DNA of 64,000 bases from Megascapheus bottae (GCA_024803745.1 JANJXV010000013.1:7006001-7070000); one strand, 5' to 3'. Counted from the stretch's first letter, positions 43,785 to 54,706 are shown. The notes: generated by a model from the letters alone, not told the origin. Translations and numbers: made by a program.

Positions 43785-43960
43785 ATTTTCTTTTTATTTA
43801 GGTAGTTGTACAAAGGAGTTGCCATTCAACAGGCAGTTTATGAATACAATGCATTTTGATCAGTGCCACCCCTCTCAACACTCTCACCTATCCCTCCTAA
43901 CTCCACTCCAATGTGGTAGAATTACACAACAAACTTAGCCCCTTTTCTTTTACACATACG
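43785..43960 (-). mobile_element. Old L1-like 3' end (type C)
   Basis: TTTATTTAGGTAGTTGTACAAAGGAG, CCATTCAACAGGCAGTTTATG and AATACAATGCATTTTGATCAGTG lead to CCACCCCTCTCAAC. This is the reverse complement of the type C terminus at 59.2 kb and parallels 55.36 kb. Confidence 0.65.
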
Positions 43961-44183
43961 TTCCTGCTTTTCATTAGATACTAGTGTGGAGGATGTATTG
44001 AAGTGTTTTATCAATATATAGTTAAAAGTAAAAGAATTTGCACAGTAAAAAATAAAAGCCAAAGCTATGGCAAAGATTCTGATGATTCACAATAAGAGAT
44101 GAGTGAAATGATAAAGGCAAATAACTGAAAGCCACAGAGGTGAGCCCTTTAAACCCAACAACACATAAAGAAGAGGAACAAGG

Positions 44184-44378
44184 AGTCCAGGAGGCTAGCC
44201 TAGTGGCAGAGTGCTTGCCTCGCATGCCCAAAGCCCTGGATTTGATTCCTTGGTTACCACATATATTGAAAAAGCTGGAAATGGTGCTGTTGCTCTAGTG
44301 GTACAGTGTTAGCCTTGAGTAAAGCTCAAGGACAGTGCCTAGACCCAGAGTTCAAGCCCCAGGATTGGCAAAAAAAAT
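44184..44378 (+). mobile_element. IDL-Geo dimeric SINE
   Basis: Left monomer GGCTAGCCTAGTGGCAGAG, TGCTTGCCTCGCATGCCC, GGATTTGATTCC. Right monomer AAGCTGGAAATGGTGCTGTT, GCTCTAGTGGTACAGTG, TTAGCCTTGAG, GAGTTCAAGCCCCAGG, then A-tail. GGAACAAGG at 44175-44183 and 44379-44387 is a 9-bp duplication. Confidence 0.92.
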
Positions 44379-44584
44379 GGAACAAGGTTAAAGTAAGTCC
44401 TGTCATTTCCATATGTCTCACTAGTGAGCTACATTGAAATGATAAGAAAGAATGCTCTTGCAGAAATCAAAGTTAAGGGATGCCCTGGATTAATACTCAT
44501 ACATTAGTGATTGGTTTTTGTTTCTTTCCTTATTTTCTTGGTTCCATCCTGATGAAAAATAGAATTATCTAAAATAAAAGAAAA

Positions 44585-44795
44585 AAAATAGGAAAACTTC
44601 CTGCACAGAGTCACAGAGTTTTAAGTTCAAATTCTGCCTTTGATACATCTTGTGACACATCAGACAAGTGTCTTGATTGTGGTAAGCATCAAAGAGATCT
44701 TCTAAAATATGTCATACAGAAATGCTAAACTCCTAGAGATGTTTTGGGAATCACATGAAGCTGCATATAACAAAGACAGGCCATTTTCTTACATC
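44585..44795 (+). mobile_element. Possible MIR relic
   Basis: AGTTTTAAGTTCAAATTCTGCC, TTTGATACATCTTGTGACA and CAGACAAGTGTCTTGATTG match the MIR order (GGTTCAAATCCCGCCTCTGCC, CTAGCTGTGTGACC, GCAAGTCACTTAACC). Confidence 0.45.
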
Positions 44796-46305
44796 CCCCA
44801 TGGAACTTGGTATGAGATAGTTTCCTTAGTGCATCACGAGATTTATCATGATTCACTAAATTAATAAGTCGTTCATTTGGTATCACTTCAGGGAGATGAT
44901 GTGATAGTGCAATGTGGATTCACCTCTAACAACAGCTGGCCTATAGTGATTATTCAGTGGACAGTTACTTTTTCAGTAGCTTGATTGCTAGAAATGCATT
45001 TGAATTTTTCAAAGCCTTCTATATAATTCATATCCACTGGACTTTTGGAGGTCAAGATGATTAAAGCAAAAAAAGGAAATTGGAACCTACAGAACAGGTG
45101 CAGAACTCAAAAGTCAGAGCTCTATTACTTCATGCTTAGATAATTTTATTTCCATGAATTGTGGGGTTGTCTTCCTAAGCCTGTGGATAGTACAGTCACA
45201 GAGGGCCTAGTACTGAGAGGGCTGCTACTGGGGAAGTACTGTTCCTGTGATTAACACCTAAAACGCTGCATTATTTGGATTTGTGTTTGATAACGAATAG
45301 TAACATCAAAATGAAATAGTCCTCAGAGAATGGAGAGTTGTAGAGTATACATAGCAGTAGCTTTTACCTCCTTGATCTATTTCCTGGGTTGTGGGTTGTG
45401 GGAAGGGTTCTCTAATTCTCTCCCTTCTCCCTGCCTCCCATATCCAAGCCCACCTACCTAGCTCCAGGCTTCTCTCCCCTGCCACTGGCCTATGGCTGTT
45501 AACCAGACTTTACCCAGCTGGGAAATTTGATGGAAAGAAATGTGGTCTTTCATAGAAACCCATTCCCTGATGGGCTTTGGGATATGGAAAGGTTAAACTG
45601 TGTGCATATGTCTTGGAGCTTCTCACACTGAGCAAGTTGGCAAGCAACCATTCCCTGGGCTGGAAGTGCCACATATGAATTCCAGCATTGTCCTTGCCAC
45701 ATATGAATTCCAGCATTGTCCTTACACCCATGTCCAGTCGAGTTGCTGGGCATACCCTGTTGTAGAAATGTCAGTCCATTGGGTAGTATCTGTCTACTCT
45801 GAGTTGAAAAACTTGGCCTATATGGAGGGAAGGCTATTTTGCCTTGACCAAGAATTTTACATTTATTTATTTGTACTGGATTTTAAAAATTAGGTCACAA
45901 GACAAACAATATTATGGAGCCTAAATTAGCACCCCTATTTAATTGGCATCACGAAAGTCCCTCCTCATCATGTCCACACTTCTAGAATTTGGAAGTTTCT
46001 CTGAGCATTTAGTTTTTCTACCTGCCTATCTTCTTACCACTGTTCCTGTAGGGTCCCAAGCAATGAAAACAAAGAATGGAAAGAAAATTCTCTCCATGGT
46101 TGCCACCTTCTTAACTCCAATGTAATCATGTTTTCAATCTGTAAATTCTCTTCTCTCTCTCTTTTATATCTGAATTTTGTTGATTGTATCATTTTCCATA
46201 TATCCAGCCATTGATCTTCATATCTTTCCTGATTAAACTCTATCCACTTCTTGTCTTTCCTGCAAGAGACTATCACTGTTCAGGATGATGTATGGTTTAG
46301 GGATA
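44796..46305. other. Unique block with a perfect 28-bp tandem duplication
   Basis: No repeat family is recognised. The segment at 45360-45760 is less AT-rich. GCCACATATGAATTCCAGCA... is present twice head to tail, at 45668-45695 and 45696-45723, without a mismatch. Overlapping open frames on both strands (67-97 residues) follow from this composition and have no family match. Confidence 0.45.
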
Positions 46306-46309
46306 TAAG

Positions 46310-46730
46310 AGCAATTCTTGACTCACCCTCCAAATCCTTGCAAAATTCAGCTTCTGCTCATACCTTCAGACTTCTCACTTGTTACACTCCTTGTTCCTGT
46401 CTGAACTTTGAGCACTCTCCCCTTCTTTAGTTCCTCAGGGTACAAATGTTTAATTTTCTATTTTAGTCTCAATAACCTCAACCACTCTACCACTTTGTCA
46501 TTATCCACAGATTGCAATTTCTTATTAGTTCATTGGAGCAGGTTGCTCTGGAATTCCTATACACAATCCATAATGAGGAATGTTTGGATAATACCTTTTA
46601 CATTTCTATTTCTGTGTGTGATTCTGTAATCAAATATCTGTCCTCCCACCCCCAGACCATTGTAAATTATTGTGTATGTCCAGGATTCTCACAGTGAATG
46701 GCCTAGTATCTGCTTACTACATATTGATTG
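46310..46730 (+). mobile_element. Possible L2 relic
   Basis: CTTGCAAAATTCAGCTTCTGC and CAGACTTCTCACTTG near 46335, and CAGTGAATGGCCTAGTATCTGC then TACATATTGATTGAATGAAT near 46690, resemble the CTCAAAACTCAGCTCAAGTGTC and CAGTGCCTGGCACATAGTAGG..TTGTTGAATGAATG words of L2. The middle is not recognisable. Confidence 0.4.
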
Positions 46731-46981
46731 AATGAATATAGTGTTTTTACTCTGTATTATTCTTTAGTGAACATATAAGGCAAGTGGTGCCTACATAGTT
46801 TCTGTTATTTAGTACATATCATGTCAAAAAAGTCATAGATGAATGCTGTATTATTTTGGGAAATCATACATTCTCTCTGGATCTTCGAGTTTCTTATTAA
46901 AATGTTCCTGCTATTTGCCATTCAATAAGGGATTGTGTTCAAAAACATCCTTTTCTTTTTGCTTGCTATTTTCAGTGATAT

Positions 46982-46983
<2 letters not shown>

Positions 46984-47029
<46 letters not shown>
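46984..47029. repeat. (GT)23 microsatellite
   Basis: Pure GT dinucleotides, not attached to a recognised SINE. It gives a Val/Cys-rich stretch in a spurious frame. Confidence 0.96.
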
Positions 47030-47031
<2 letters not shown>

Positions 47032-47518
47032 TTTGAAAAGATATGTAGAATAGGACATTAGTTCTGGTCTGGTAAATAAGTAGATTTTTCAGCTGTGATT
47101 TTTTTATGCCTTGGAAAATGCTTTACAATTTTGTGCCTCAGAGTGATTTAGGATGCAAGCCCTTTCCTAGATATGAGACAGAAGAGGATTCCCCTGAGTG
47201 AATGTGAATGTGTATGTGTGTGTATTTGTCTTTTGATTTCACTATTTATTTCCTTTTCAAGAAGAAAACCTCCTCAAAAACTCTTTCTTTCTGCACTAAC
47301 CAGATACTTACATTTAGCAGCTGCTGCTCGGAGAATAGCTATAGCAATGAGCCCTGCTTGTGATTGCATTGGATCCTCATGCTCTGTCTAAGTCCTATAT
47401 CTTCAAACTACTTCTATTCAGAACATCCAGGCTGATATCTGTATCTGCATTTTCAACCTCTGGAACTTTGTGACCAGGTCTACAATCCAGTTTACCTGTC
47501 TGTCTTCTTACATGTAAA
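47030..47518. other. Unique DNA
   Basis: No gene or repeat recognised. Confidence 0.4.
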
Positions 47519-47520
47519 CT

Positions 47521-47972
47521 TAGGCTCAATGGTTTCTCTCACTTGTCATAATCAGTAGAAACCTTGGGCTATCCTAGCAGAGATTTGCAATAGAGCAAAA
47601 CCTTGATACAAAAGGCCATATAGTAGGACGCTAAATGAAAGGATCTCTAGGATATAGAAACATAAGCCATATAATGAATGATTGTTGTTCTTAAGTACTA
47701 TCTTATCTCTCATCTCTTTTGCTGTCCCTTGGTTATCTCATATTGTTACAGTATCTCACTTTGTTACCTGATATATCGGATATATTTGTATTTGGTTATT
47801 TGAAATTGGATAGGGAACGGGGAAAAACAGGATGAGGGGTGGGGGTGGGGGGAGGGAAATGGGAACCAAGACATGTGAAAGGGTATCCATGTTTGGGAAT
47901 TAATGCACCATCTATCTGGCAAATATCATGTAACCCTTCTATTAACTACAATAAAAATATATGAAAAAAATC
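47521..47972 (+). mobile_element. L1: L1 3'UTR (type A), near-complete
   Basis: TAGGCTCAATGGTTTCTCTC, CATAATCAGTAGAAACCTTGGG, GCAGAGATTTGCAATAGAGC and the GGGGTGGGGGTGGGGGGAGG block lead to AAATATCATGTAACCCTTC and TATTAACTACAATAAAAATATATG. It begins just inside the ORF2 stop and covers the whole 3'UTR, the same segment present in the 4.8 kb element. Confidence 0.92.
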
Positions 47973-47979
47973 TAGTAGA

Positions 47980-48510
47980 TGTCCAGGATGTGATTATTTA
48001 ATGCTACATTTTATATTGGAAATGCCCTGTCTTGGCCTACTTTTGGTCACTTTATGGAGGGCATTCAGGTAGCCCCAAGTCTATTTCTATTCTTTGTTGC
48101 CTATGCATGAGTGCATTATTTCAAGAACTAGGCAGTGATTGGAACATCTCCTGCCCCTCTGGTGATGGTCACAAATGGACATTGAGGACTCCAGAATCTC
48201 CAGGTGAAGGCTGGGCCATATCATCTGTTATCACACATACTATCTCTGTGTGTTTGGTCTCATTAATGATCGTGTAGCCTTAATTCTTTATGAATAAAGC
48301 AGATTTCAAAACAGTAATGATTTCATATAATTGACAGGGTTAACGGAAAAAAATGCAGCCAGTTTAAGAAGTTCAGAATGCATGTTCGTGTCAATTACTT
48401 GCTTTTACTTACTGACTTATGAGCAACTTCATTTACAAGAAGTTTGTAAATGTGATTTCTTTCCAAATAATTAATTAATTTAAAGATAATTACTTACTAA
48501 ACACCCTTTA
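47980..48510. other. Unique DNA, partly GC-richer
   Basis: At 48030-48280 the sequence is less AT-rich and has an 81-residue plus-strand frame. I recognise no domain, and the frame has no supporting context. No repeat match. Confidence 0.35.
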
Positions 48511-48511
48511 G

Positions 48512-48748
48512 ACCCAGGACCTGTTGGCTCAACCTATTTAGGAGGCTGAAATCTGAAGCTCATGGTTCAAAGGTAGCCTGGCAAGAAAGTCCTTGAGACA
48601 CTTATTTCCAATTAGACAGTAGAAAAATGGAAAGTGCTGCTACAGATCCAGTTGTAGAACATTAGCATTGAACAACAGCAACAACAAAAACCTCAGGGGC
48701 AGATCCCAGGCCCTGAGTTCAAGCCCTAGGACTGGCAAAAACAAAAAG
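48512..48748 (+). mobile_element. Alu-like-head/Geo-tail SINE
   Basis: CCCAGGACCTGTTGGCTCAACC, TTAGGAGGCTGAAATCTGAAG and TTCAAAGGTAGCCTGGC lead to TTATTTCCAATTAGACAG, TTGTAGAACATTAGCATTGAAC and CCTGAGTTCAAGCCCTAGGAC. An AACAGCAACAACAAAAACC stretch interrupts the tail. Confidence 0.83.
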
Positions 48749-48754
48749 TTAGTT

Positions 48755-48905
48755 GAGATTGGGTGAGAAATAAGGAAAGAAAGGTTGATGATAGAGAAGG
48801 AAAGGAGGGTGTGAGTGTGAGCAAAGTAAAGTTAGAGCATACATGAATATATAAAATAAAACTCCTTTGTATGACTAATTAATGCTCATAAAAACATAGG
48901 AGGAA
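48755..48905 (+). mobile_element. Old L1-like 3' end (type C)
   Basis: ATACATGAATATATAAAATAA, ACTCCTTTGTATGACTAATTAATG and CTCATAAAAAC resemble the C terminus (AACCTCTTTGTACAACTACTTAATAAAAA). The SINE above inserted next to it. Confidence 0.45.
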
Positions 48906-49640
48906 ATATTTCCTTGAAATTCTTATTGTTAAGAAATTGTTCCAGGAGAAAATGTTCATTATTTTTTAATTGAGTTCAAATTCATTCAACTATTATTGCT
49001 ATTGTCTCATTTCAAAGAATAAACCTATTGTCTTGGTAAATCAAGTGGGATTTTTATAGAAAGCACTTTCTCCATTTAAACAAAATGTTTTGCCCAAAGG
49101 AAATACTTCTCTGAGAAAAGCCTCTCTTGACCCTGATTCCACTGTTTCTTTATTTTTTCTTCTCCCAGAGGACTACTAAAATGGTCATCAGAGAATATGA
49201 ATTACTAAAATGGTTATGAGGGGAAAACCTTCAATCACTGAAGTCCATAATTATAATACATTAGGCCCTGAAAACATCAGTGGTTTGTAGTTGCTATTAA
49301 TTCTGCATTGATCTCACAGAAATTGCCACAAGTTTCATGGGAAGAATTTTCCCTCACAACCACTTTAGTAACTCACATTCTGTGATGATCATTTTGACAT
49401 TCCTCTGAGGAAAAAATGTTGACAATATAAAGAAGAAGTCAAATGTCTGGTCATGAGATGTCATGTAAGTTTTTATGTAAGTAGGATCTAGACACAAGAT
49501 TAATGGTGTTGAAAAATTGTAAATACTAATCTTCTGACTAGCATTACTATAACAAAATGTTAGTCCATTTATATAGTCCTGAGAGGTTCCAAAGTGTAAT
49601 TGCATATGATTTAAAAAATAATTTGACACTTTTTTAGGGG
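48906..49640. other. Unique AT-rich DNA
   Basis: AAAAGCCTCTCTTGACCCTGATTCC near 49118 could be a fragment of an L2 3' region. Otherwise nothing is recognised. Confidence 0.35.
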
Positions 49641-49649
49641 TACCTGAGT

Positions 49650-49845
49650 TTTACACTGTGAATTAGGACCTTGAAATCATTTGATTGGTTCCTCGCTTTT
49701 TCACTTTAACACTTGAGCCACACTTCCAGCCATGGTTATTTTAAAGATAGCAGCTTTAGATTCTCTTTCAGGCTGACTTTGAACTGTGATCCTCTGACTT
49801 CCTTCTTCTGAGTAGTAGGATTTTAGGCATGAGCCACATGGTATA
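49650..49845 (-). mobile_element. Degraded Alu-like-head/Geo-tail SINE
   Basis: ACACTTGAGCCACACTTCCAGCC, GGCTGACTTTGAACTGTGATCC and GAGTAGTAGGATTTTAGG lead to CATGAGCCACATGG, in reverse order. The 3' end is poorly preserved. Confidence 0.65.
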
Positions 49846-51344
49846 GTTGTGTATCTAGTTAGATATGCTCCTGTAATTATTTTGAAATGTTTTTAAAATT
49901 GAGCTTTGCTATTCATTGGGATGTTCAGTTGGGTGTTATGAAACACTTCGGTAATTTCCCCATAATAGCAATCCTAACCTCAGTCTCTGCAGGTTTCCAG
50001 ACAGGTTTTAAATAAAGCTTGCAAACTCAAACCATATATTTTGATACAAAAGATAGGAATAAGTATTTGAATAGATTCAACAAGTCAGATAAGCATCCAT
50101 AATTATATATTCTATATATATTTTATTTTCAAAGAACTGTAAAATGACTCTCCAGAAAAAAAGATTTATTGGGAAATTATTCTACTTCATTATTTAATAA
50201 TTATAACGACAGAATGTTTTATACATTGAGAAACGGAATCCTACAAATTTGGTGATATTTATCCCCATGTTGATAGTGAAGGGTGCTGCATTTGAACATA
50301 GATTCTTCCTTCCAGGTAGGCAGGGTCTATTTTAGCATTTCTGCCACAGACCCAGTCAATGACCAGTGGAATTCCCTGAGTAGGTGTGAAGTGTAGAGAA
50401 AAGACCTGGAGGAAAACAAATACTTGTGCTTGAGGCAAGAAGATGCAAAGCAAATTTGCTGAAAATTTTCCAGGGTTGGAAGACTACACAGCAATTGAAA
50501 AACATGAAGTATCTCCTTCTTCTCTTCTCTTCCTATTATGAAATTGAGGGGTGGAGCGAATCATATTTCCCAGCTAGAATAACAAGTCATAGCATTTTGG
50601 GGTTAGCTACTATTTGCCATACTGAATTCCATCAGTATGTTCAAAAGTAAATGCCAAAATGGAATACATTTTCTGCTGTCAGTGTCTTGAAGCAACATAG
50701 CTTCTTTTGTCTCTTGTTCCAGAGCCAGATGCATTGTTGTAGGCATGGGTCATGGAAGAACCCAGGCTCTTTTGAATCTATTTTCTTCTAGATCCAAAGA
50801 ATACTTGCTCCTTAGCTAGCAAAGAAGGAAAGAGATGATAGCTTTTTAACCATTTGGCCAGAAATATTGTCCTTGCTTTAAAATGTATTGCATAATTAAT
50901 AATTACTAGTCCTATGTCCCTAGCTAGATTCAGAATTGTCAGGAAACACAGAAACCGTGGTGTTGCTATATCTTTCGGGAACTGTACTGAGGAAGGTATG
51001 AATATTAAGGAAATTCAGCGTAGCTACTTTACCTCGTTGTCTCTTACTATCTGAAGATAGTAAAATACTATGTTCAGAACATTGAGAGATAAATAAAACT
51101 CAAATATTCCAATGACTGAAGAACAGATGGAGTGAAGATGAGGGAAAAGAACAGATCAAAATCAAAGGAATGAGGCATGGACAATATTGCTAGATTTCAG
51201 GGAATTCTTCAAAGAGCAGAATTAAACTTTGCCTTGGATGAAGAAGATATTTAAAAGAGTAGGCAGTACAAGATTAGGAAGAAAACTGATGTTCATGAGA
51301 CACTTAGAATGTTCAAGAAACTTGTCACACACTTTTTTAATGGC
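49846..51344. other. Unique DNA
   Basis: About 1.5 kb with no recognised gene or repeat. Short frames at 50259-50650 have no family match. Confidence 0.4.
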
Positions 51345-51490
51345 CTCTTAGTTAACCATGAAAACTTTCATGCACGGTTGTTATTATTTTCTTTTATGTG
51401 AGGAACCTGAGAGAGATTTAGCTATTTCTTTGACATGCATAGCTAATCAATGGAAATGCTGTGTCTTAAATCAAATTCTAGATTCAAAAT
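51345..51490 (-). mobile_element. Possible MIR relic
   Basis: TTTTATGTGAGGAACCTGAGAG, GATTTAGCTATTTCTTTG and CATAGCTAATCAATGGAAATG follow the MIR antisense words GATGAGGAAACTGAGGC, TTAAGTAACTTGC and CACAGCTAGTAAGTGGCAG. Confidence 0.5.
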
Positions 51491-51748
51491 TTACAAACCA
51501 TGAACAAGTAGGATAAATTGAAGTACTTTGAGAAGCACTTTTTCAGGTAGTAATTGTACAGTTTTTCACTCCCAAGAAAGATGCAGCCTTCAGTTATGAT
51601 AGAAAAGAATTAGAGTAGTACTCAGGGAAGATCTGCTTGAATAATATGTGAAATAACATGATGAGTTAAATCTTTGTGATAAGAGCTTAAAACAGGGATG
51701 GTAGTGAAGACACAGGAAAATACTCTTAGTTAAAAAAGGGGAAACAAG

Positions 51749-51948
51749 GGGCCGGGAGTTTGGCCTAGTGGTAGAGTGCCTGCCTAGCATGCGCGAAGAC
51801 CAGGGTTCGATTCCTCTGTACCACATACACAGGAAAAAGCCGGAAGTGGTGCTGAGGCTCAAGTGGTAGAGCTCTAGCCTTGAGAAAGTCCAAGGACAGA
51901 GCTCAGTCCCTGAGCTCAAGCCCAGGACTAGCAAAAAAAAAAAAAAAA
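51749..51948 (+). mobile_element. IDL-Geo dimeric SINE, best-preserved copy
   Basis: GGGCCGGGAGTTTGGCCTAG, TGGTAGAGTGCCTGCCTAGC and CAGGGTTCGATTCC are an intact ID-like left monomer with canonical tRNA-type boxes A and B. GCCGGAAGTGGTGCTGAGGC, TCAAGTGGTAGAGCTCTAGC, CTTGAGAAAGTCC and CTGAGCTCAAGCCCAGGAC form the Geo monomer, followed by an A-tail of 16. The pure tail and retained CpGs (GCATGCGCGAAG) suggest a young insertion. GAAACAA on both sides may be a short target duplication. Confidence 0.95.
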
Positions 51949-52194
51949 GAAACAAAATCTAGTGATAGAAACTCTGGATCTCAGTTACTGCATTGTATCT
52001 TATTAAACTTATTAATTCTTTCTAATTGTGCTAACATCCTGCCTTATATGAGCAAACACATAAGAATTTACAAAACTATGCCTCCCCAAAATGATATGTC
52101 CAAGGAAAATTTAAGCCAGACTTTGAATTCAGTTTTGCCTTGCTTGAATTTTCAGATGTATCATGATATTCTCATGTATCTAAAAGGTATGAGT

Positions 52195-53228
52195 CACCCT
52201 GTTTTGAGGTTCCTCAAAACAGTAAACTTAGAACTCCTCTATGTCCCAACAATTCCACTGCTGGGCATTTACCTACATGTTTAGAAAGAAGACCACATTA
52301 AAGCTACCAGCACAGTATCATGATTTACCACAGCAAAGGCATGGAACTAACCCAGACAGCCTCAGAATATGAATAAACCGAGGAAATATGGTATTCATAG
52401 ACAATGGAATTCTATGTATCCATCAGAAAAAGGACAATTCCCTGTTTATAAGGAACTGGAAAGGCTTAAAAAAATCTTATTGGGCCAGAAGTTTGGCCTA
52501 TTCATAGAGTACTTGCCTAGCATGCACGAAGACCTGGGTTTGATTCCTTGGTACCACATACATAGAAAAAAAAAAGCCACAAGTGGTGCTGAGACTCAAG
52601 TGGTAGAGCTTTAGCCTTGAGAAAGTCCAAGGACAGAGTTCAGGTCCTGAGCTCAAGCCCAGGACTGGCCAAAAAAGAAATCATATTAAGTGAGATAAGC
52701 CAGACTCAAAGAAACATAAGTTGTATTGTTTCACTCATTTATAATAATTAGTGTATATCTAGGATAGTCCTAGCAGTGGATCACAATAGCTCAATAGCTA
52801 TGTGCATATGACCAGATAAGATGGTCAGTTAATCAAAATGAACCCCAAGATACAGAAATAAGAGGGTTTTGTGGCTGTTGTTGATGTTGTTTGTAATGTA
52901 CTGTATGAAATCATTTCTTATCTTTTTTTCTTTTCCTTTGGTTTATCCCCTGTAGTAACTGTTTTTTTATTCTGGTACCCTGTGTCTTATATATCCATTT
53001 ATCTGTTTTAGGAAGGGAAGGGAAATGGTAAAAGAAGGACAAAGGTTGAATCCATGCAACAGTGATACAACACACTAAGCAATTTATGGGGGTGGGATAT
53101 GGAGTTAAGGGAGAGAGATAGTGGGAGAAAACTGAAGGAGGAGCAACGATGTTTGAAAAGAAATGTATTTATTACCTTCATTAAGTAGCTCTAACCCTCT
53201 CATCTCCTTTACAAAAAAATAAAATTAA
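52195..53228 (+). mobile_element. L1: L1 (type B) ORF2 end and 3'UTR, interrupted by IDL-Geo
   Basis: GAGGTTCCTCAAAACAGTAAAC, CATTTACCTACATG, AAAGCTACCAGCACAG, ATGGAATTCTATGTATCCATC and ATAAGGAACTGGAAAGGC lead to CATATTAAGTGAGATAAGCC (ORF2 end). A long type B 3'UTR with GGATCACAATAGCTCAATAGC and GAACCCCAAGATACAG, a G-rich stretch and TTTACAAAAAAATAAAATTAA follow. It is older and more diverged than the type A copies. An IDL-Geo SINE splits the last ORF2 codons. Confidence 0.85.
52482..52677 (+). mobile_element. IDL-Geo dimeric SINE inside L1
   Basis: GGGCCAGAAGTTTGGCCTATTC, CTTGCCTAGCATGCACG and GGGTTTGATTCC (ID-like part) precede an A-rich linker and CACAAGTGGTGCTGAGACTC, AAGTGGTAGAGCTTTAGCC, GAGCTCAAGCCCAGGACTGG. 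AAATCTTATT (52472-52481) and AAATCATATT (52678-52687) form a 10-bp duplication with one mismatch. Confidence 0.93.
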
Positions 53229-53720
53229 CTTTAGGAAAAAGCAAGAAGTCAGAGAATCTCAGCAGTGCTGCCTGATGGTGGAATTTATGAGTAAACACGG
53301 GACATGGAAAATATGGGAAAAAGGAGATAGGATATCATTTTACTTTGTTTTTCTTTCCTTTCTGTGGAAAAATTCAGACGTCACATTTGGTATTTGCTAA
53401 GAAACAATGAGCTATGGCTAAAATTTGGAAACTCAAAATACAATTTTAAGCCAAAACTGAATTCTTAATAAATATCCATTCTATATGCAATGAAAACAAA
53501 ATGAAGTAAAGTGCTTTAGTCAAAGAGAATGAAAAGGGGAGTCTTTTACTCTTCTGGATTGAGGAACAGAAAATGCTTTCCTTTCTTTTAAAATTTTCTC
53601 CCTACTTTACCTTGTTTTATTAAAGCAAACACTTGCTATAAAGAAATTAAACAAAGATAAGACGGGAAATTTAGGTCAGGGTTTAAGAAGTTGGTTAATA
53701 TATCTGAAGCCTGGTGTTTA
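53229..53720. other. Unique AT-rich DNA
   Basis: No gene or repeat recognised. Confidence 0.4.
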
Positions 53721-53735
53721 AATATCAGCACTTAT

Positions 53736-53938
53736 TATTATTATTTTTTTTTTGCCAGTCCTGGGCTTGAGCTCAGGGCCTGAGCACTGTCCTAGGACTT
53801 TCTCAAGGCTAGAGCTCTACCACTTGAGCCTCAGCACCACTTCTGGCTTTTTTCTATGTATGTGGTACCGAGGAATTTAACCCGGGTCTTCATGCATGCT
53901 AGGCAAGCACTTTAACCACTAGGCCAAACTCCCGGCCC
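53736..53938 (-). mobile_element. IDL-Geo dimeric SINE with perfect 15-bp duplication
   Basis: T-rich tail, GCCAGTCCTGGGCTTGAGC, CTCTACCACTTGAGCC and TCTATGTATGTGGTACCG lead to TTAACCCGGGTC, CATGCATGCTAGGCAAGC and ACCACTAGGCCAAACTCCC. AATATCAGCACTTAT is repeated exactly at 53721-53735 and 53939-53953. Confidence 0.96.
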
Positions 53939-53953
53939 AATATCAGCACTTAT

Positions 53954-54088
53954 AAGAAGGAAGGAAGGAAGAAAGGAAGGAAGGAAAGAAAGAAGGAAGG
54001 AAGGAAGGAAGGAAGCAATGAAGGAAGGAAGGAAGAAAGAAGGAAGGAAGGAAGGAAGCAAGGAAGGAAGGTAAGGAGGGAGAGAGGA
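53954..54088. repeat. (GGAA)n purine tract
   Basis: GGAA/GAAG units over about 135 bp with a few AGCAA interruptions. It starts immediately after the right-hand target duplication of the IDL-Geo insertion, on its 5' side, so it is not derived from the SINE tail. Confidence 0.95.
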
Positions 54089-54522
54089 TAAGGAAACACT
54101 AATGAAAAAAATAGGAGAAACTGGAGCAATTGGAATCTTGGATTAATGCAACTAGCATGGCCATAGCTATGGCTCTAATATAGAGTTCAGCAATATATAC
54201 AAATCAACTGTTCATTCTGATAGCATTAGGAGAGTTCAGTTGTCCAGACGTCAGGAGACACCACCTCCTTGAGATTGAGCCTTAGCTCTGCCTCCCATTG
54301 TAGTCTGCTAGCCACAAAACGTGCCCTGGAATTTAATTTATCAAAATCATGTGTTTACAGGAAGAGTGAGTGAATTATTTACTTGTTCTTCTTGTTTCTT
54401 CTGGGATTTCCCTATCAAGGACTGAAGTGGAAAAAGATAGAAATATTATTTACCTGTGCTATGAATATTTACTAAATGTATATAATGTATCAATATTGGC
54501 TATTGATAAAATATATCATACA
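54089..54522. other. Unique DNA
   Basis: No gene or repeat recognised. Confidence 0.4.
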
Positions 54523-54706
54523 GGGGTCAGGAGTTTGGCCTAGTGGTTGAGTGCTTGCCTAGAATGCATGAAGACTCAGTCCGATTCCTCCATACCATAC
54601 ATAGAAAAAAGCCAGAAGTTATGTCGAGGCTCAAATGGTAGAGATCTAGCCGTGAGAAAGTCCAAGGACAGTGCTCAGGCCTTGAGCTCAAGCATGGCAA
54701 ACAAAG
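54523..54706 (+). mobile_element. IDL-Geo dimeric SINE (older copy)
   Basis: GGGGTCAGGAGTTTGGCCTAG, TGGTTGAGTGCTTGCCTAG and CAGTCCGATTCC lead to GCCAGAAGTTATGTCGAGGC, TCAAATGGTAGAGATC and CCTTGAGCTCAAGCATGG. It is more diverged than the 51.7 kb copy and has a short tail. Confidence 0.9.

Noticed and set aside
3173..47029. Regularly spaced short repeats that might suggest a CRISPR-like array
   Set aside because: All are simple microsatellites or dispersed SINEs; there is no repeat-spacer periodicity and the sequence is mammalian.
48032..48277. 81-residue plus-strand frame in a GC-richer stretch
   Set aside because: No recognised domain, no splice or pseudogene context, and composition alone can keep such a frame open.
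51590..51955. 121-residue minus frame
   Set aside because: Runs through the antisense of the IDL-Geo SINE; similar frames arise over every IDL-Geo copy.
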